This document shows positions 27,853 to 28,930 of a stretch of DNA of 28,930 nucleotides, piece after piece. The stretch's first letter is position 1. Every line of letters begins with the position of its first letter. Under the pieces are notes generated by a model that worked only from the letters and a program-made list of their open reading frames with translations, had not been told where the DNA came from and ran no database searches. The position numbers and the translations under genes were made by a program. This stretch comes from Scleroderma bovista (taxonomy: Eukaryota > Basidiomycota > Agaricomycetes > Boletales > Sclerodermataceae): assembly GCA_037178675.1 (NCBI GenBank), contig JAYMGJ010000234.1:1-28930 (forward strand), in the 5' to 3' direction.

Positions 27853-28457
27853 TGTTGAAGCAATACCTATGTATGTAGAGGAACTGCTACTCCAACTCAC
27901 CTGTTGGGTGGAGTGCACAACCTGAGATGGTAGCGGTAGCTGGTCAAGAGCTGTTATATTATATAAGCGATGAACACTGTTTATATACAACAAATAGTGT
28001 GACACATGACTGTGACACATGACATGTGACATGTAACATCTACTCTAAAGAGGACTATTACTAAGTCTACACTAATATGGGTCGCAGTCTTGTGCGCACT
28101 TCGTCGATGGTTTACACCGGGTGCACATGCGACTTCAACACTCCCCCTCGCTGTGCTGCATGTAGAGCACTTCAGCGAATAAGGCACTAGATGCTGCCAG
28201 AGGAAAACTGTAAGCCTAATTGAGCTCTGAACTTCACGAATTTCTCACGGGGTAAGTTCTTGGTGAGCAGATCGGCGGGATTCTCAGCACCATCAATAAA
28301 GAATAGTTCCACGTTACCTTTCACAACTGACTCGCGGATTCCGTGGTAGCGGATGTCGATGTGCTTGGAGCGAGGCTCCATTATGGGGTTGGATGCCATG
28401 AATATGGACCCCTGATTATCACCGCAAATTGGGATAGCTTTCAGCTTATAGCCAAGC
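27853..28457 (-). mobile_element. Copia-2: second Ty1/Copia copy, 3' end only
   Basis: 3' LTR at 27853-28140 (288 bp, TGTTGAAG...CTTCAACA), polypurine tract at 28141-28148, then the RNase H C-terminus. Same family as Copia-1 and less decayed in the shared part. Interrupted at 28458 by an LTR-B. The expected TSD on this side is tgttc (27848-27852); the other side is outside the window. Confidence 0.9.
28187..28457 (-). CDS. pol: Copia-2 RNase H C-terminus (5' cut by LTR-B)
   Basis: Minus strand from the LTR-B junction: LGYKLKAIPICGDNQGSIFM, then SKHIDIRYHGIRES, NPADLLTKNL and EKFVKFRAQLG to TAG 28187-28189. No stop or shift in this part. It keeps the C-terminal end that an 11-bp insertion destroyed in Copia-1, so it is the better guide to the family's true terminus. 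Confidence 0.85.
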
Positions 28458-28930
28458 TGTCAAGACCGGTTCTCCTCAATGATCTTACTAGGAGGTCCAG
28501 AGGTGCAGGGAACTAATGAGGAGGTAAGTCCAGACACTAGTAGGTGCTAGTTAGTGCGGAGAGTCAAGTCCAGGCACGAGAGGAGCACAGGGAGTAAGTC
28601 TGGGTTTTTGCGGAGTAAGTCCGGACCGCGGGAAAGTGGTCCGGAGTTGAGCGCAGCTTGTCCGGAGCGAAGGACATCCCAGAGGTGGGATAAGTCCTGA
28701 GAGGTCTAGCGTCGAGTCTGGGACAGAGGTGGCTTTTGCCCTCGTGCAAGTAGGAGACTTGCTAGGATCAGACATAGGACCAAGGGGACGAGATAGGACG
28801 GAGGCCAGAGTTGGCTGGAGTTCAGGAGAACAAGATGGGATTAGGAGAGCATGGTGGGTAGTACAGAGTGGGGAGTATCTTAGTCGAGATTTGATCTAAG
28901 GATCTACTAGGCCAGAGTACAGTAGTTTAT
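28458..28930 (-). repeat. LTR-B copy, truncated by window end
   Basis: Plus strand TGTCAAGACCGG..., following the other LTR-B copies to their TATA region, where the window stops. It retains more CCGG/CG sites than the copies at 11469 and 12414, so it appears younger or less mutated. Confidence 0.85.

Noticed and set aside
27853..28140. This Copia LTR as the missing 5' LTR of Copia-1
   Set aside because: It is followed on its right by a polypurine tract and RNase H of another copy, and on its left by LTR-D rather than Copia leader. It is therefore the 3' LTR of Copia-2.
1..28930. tRNA, rRNA or host protein-coding genes
   Set aside because: None recognised on either strand; every interpretable frame belongs to a mobile element.

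Overview
All 28.9 kb of this window is transposable-element and simple-repeat DNA. I find no host gene, rRNA, tRNA or CRISPR. It looks like a fungal nuclear genome, most likely a basidiomycete (Agaricomycetes). The reasons are chromodomain-bearing Ty3/Gypsy elements, Ty1/Copia elements with protein sequences of the mushroom type, short GT-AG introns of 49-65 nt, and heavy CpG-to-TpG/CpA decay. Species cannot be read from the sequence.

Layout. 1-5246: the 3' part of a plus-strand Ty3/Gypsy chromovirus (Gypsy-1), with gag, a -1 frameshift heptamer, a broken pol ending in a chromodomain, an antisense spliced Zn-cluster gene, a polypurine tract and the 3' LTR (family LTR-A). 5247-5877: GT-rich minisatellite. 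5878 to about 25 kb: one minus-strand Ty1/Copia element (Copia-1), split by at least seven later insertions. These are solo LTR-A copies (8614-9243, 10511-11141, and 12268-14101 reversed), LTR-B copies (11469-12192, and 12414-13631 nested inside an LTR-A), a short repeat LTR-D (9840-10146 and 24596-24897), and a complete 9-kb minus-strand Gypsy element, Gypsy-2 (14309-23304, LTR family LTR-C). Gypsy-2 itself carries a hAT-type MITE (18728-19278) and a CACTA-like MITE (20385-20866). Most insertions have recognisable target-site duplications (TSDs). At four of the Copia-1 joins and both MITE sites, removing the insert restores the host reading frame.

24.9-27.85 kb: degenerate tandem repeats and two minisatellite blocks of opposite strand composition, bounded by a 16-bp inverted repeat. 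27853-28457: the 3' end of a second Copia (Copia-2), which has landed in an LTR-D copy. 28458 to the end: another LTR-B, inserted in Copia-2.

How the parts work. Gag, PR, RT, RNase H and IN are the usual retrotransposition machinery. The Gypsy chromodomain is expected to steer integration to chromatin. Every autonomous element here is broken: CGA-to-TGA stops, frameshifts, deletions, or lost catalytic residues. The most interesting feature is that both diverged Gypsy elements carry, at the same place between pol and the 3' LTR, an antisense gene with its own TATA box, an intron, a coiled-coil-like charged region and a Cys cluster. Both also keep a canonical slippery heptamer at the gag/pol border.
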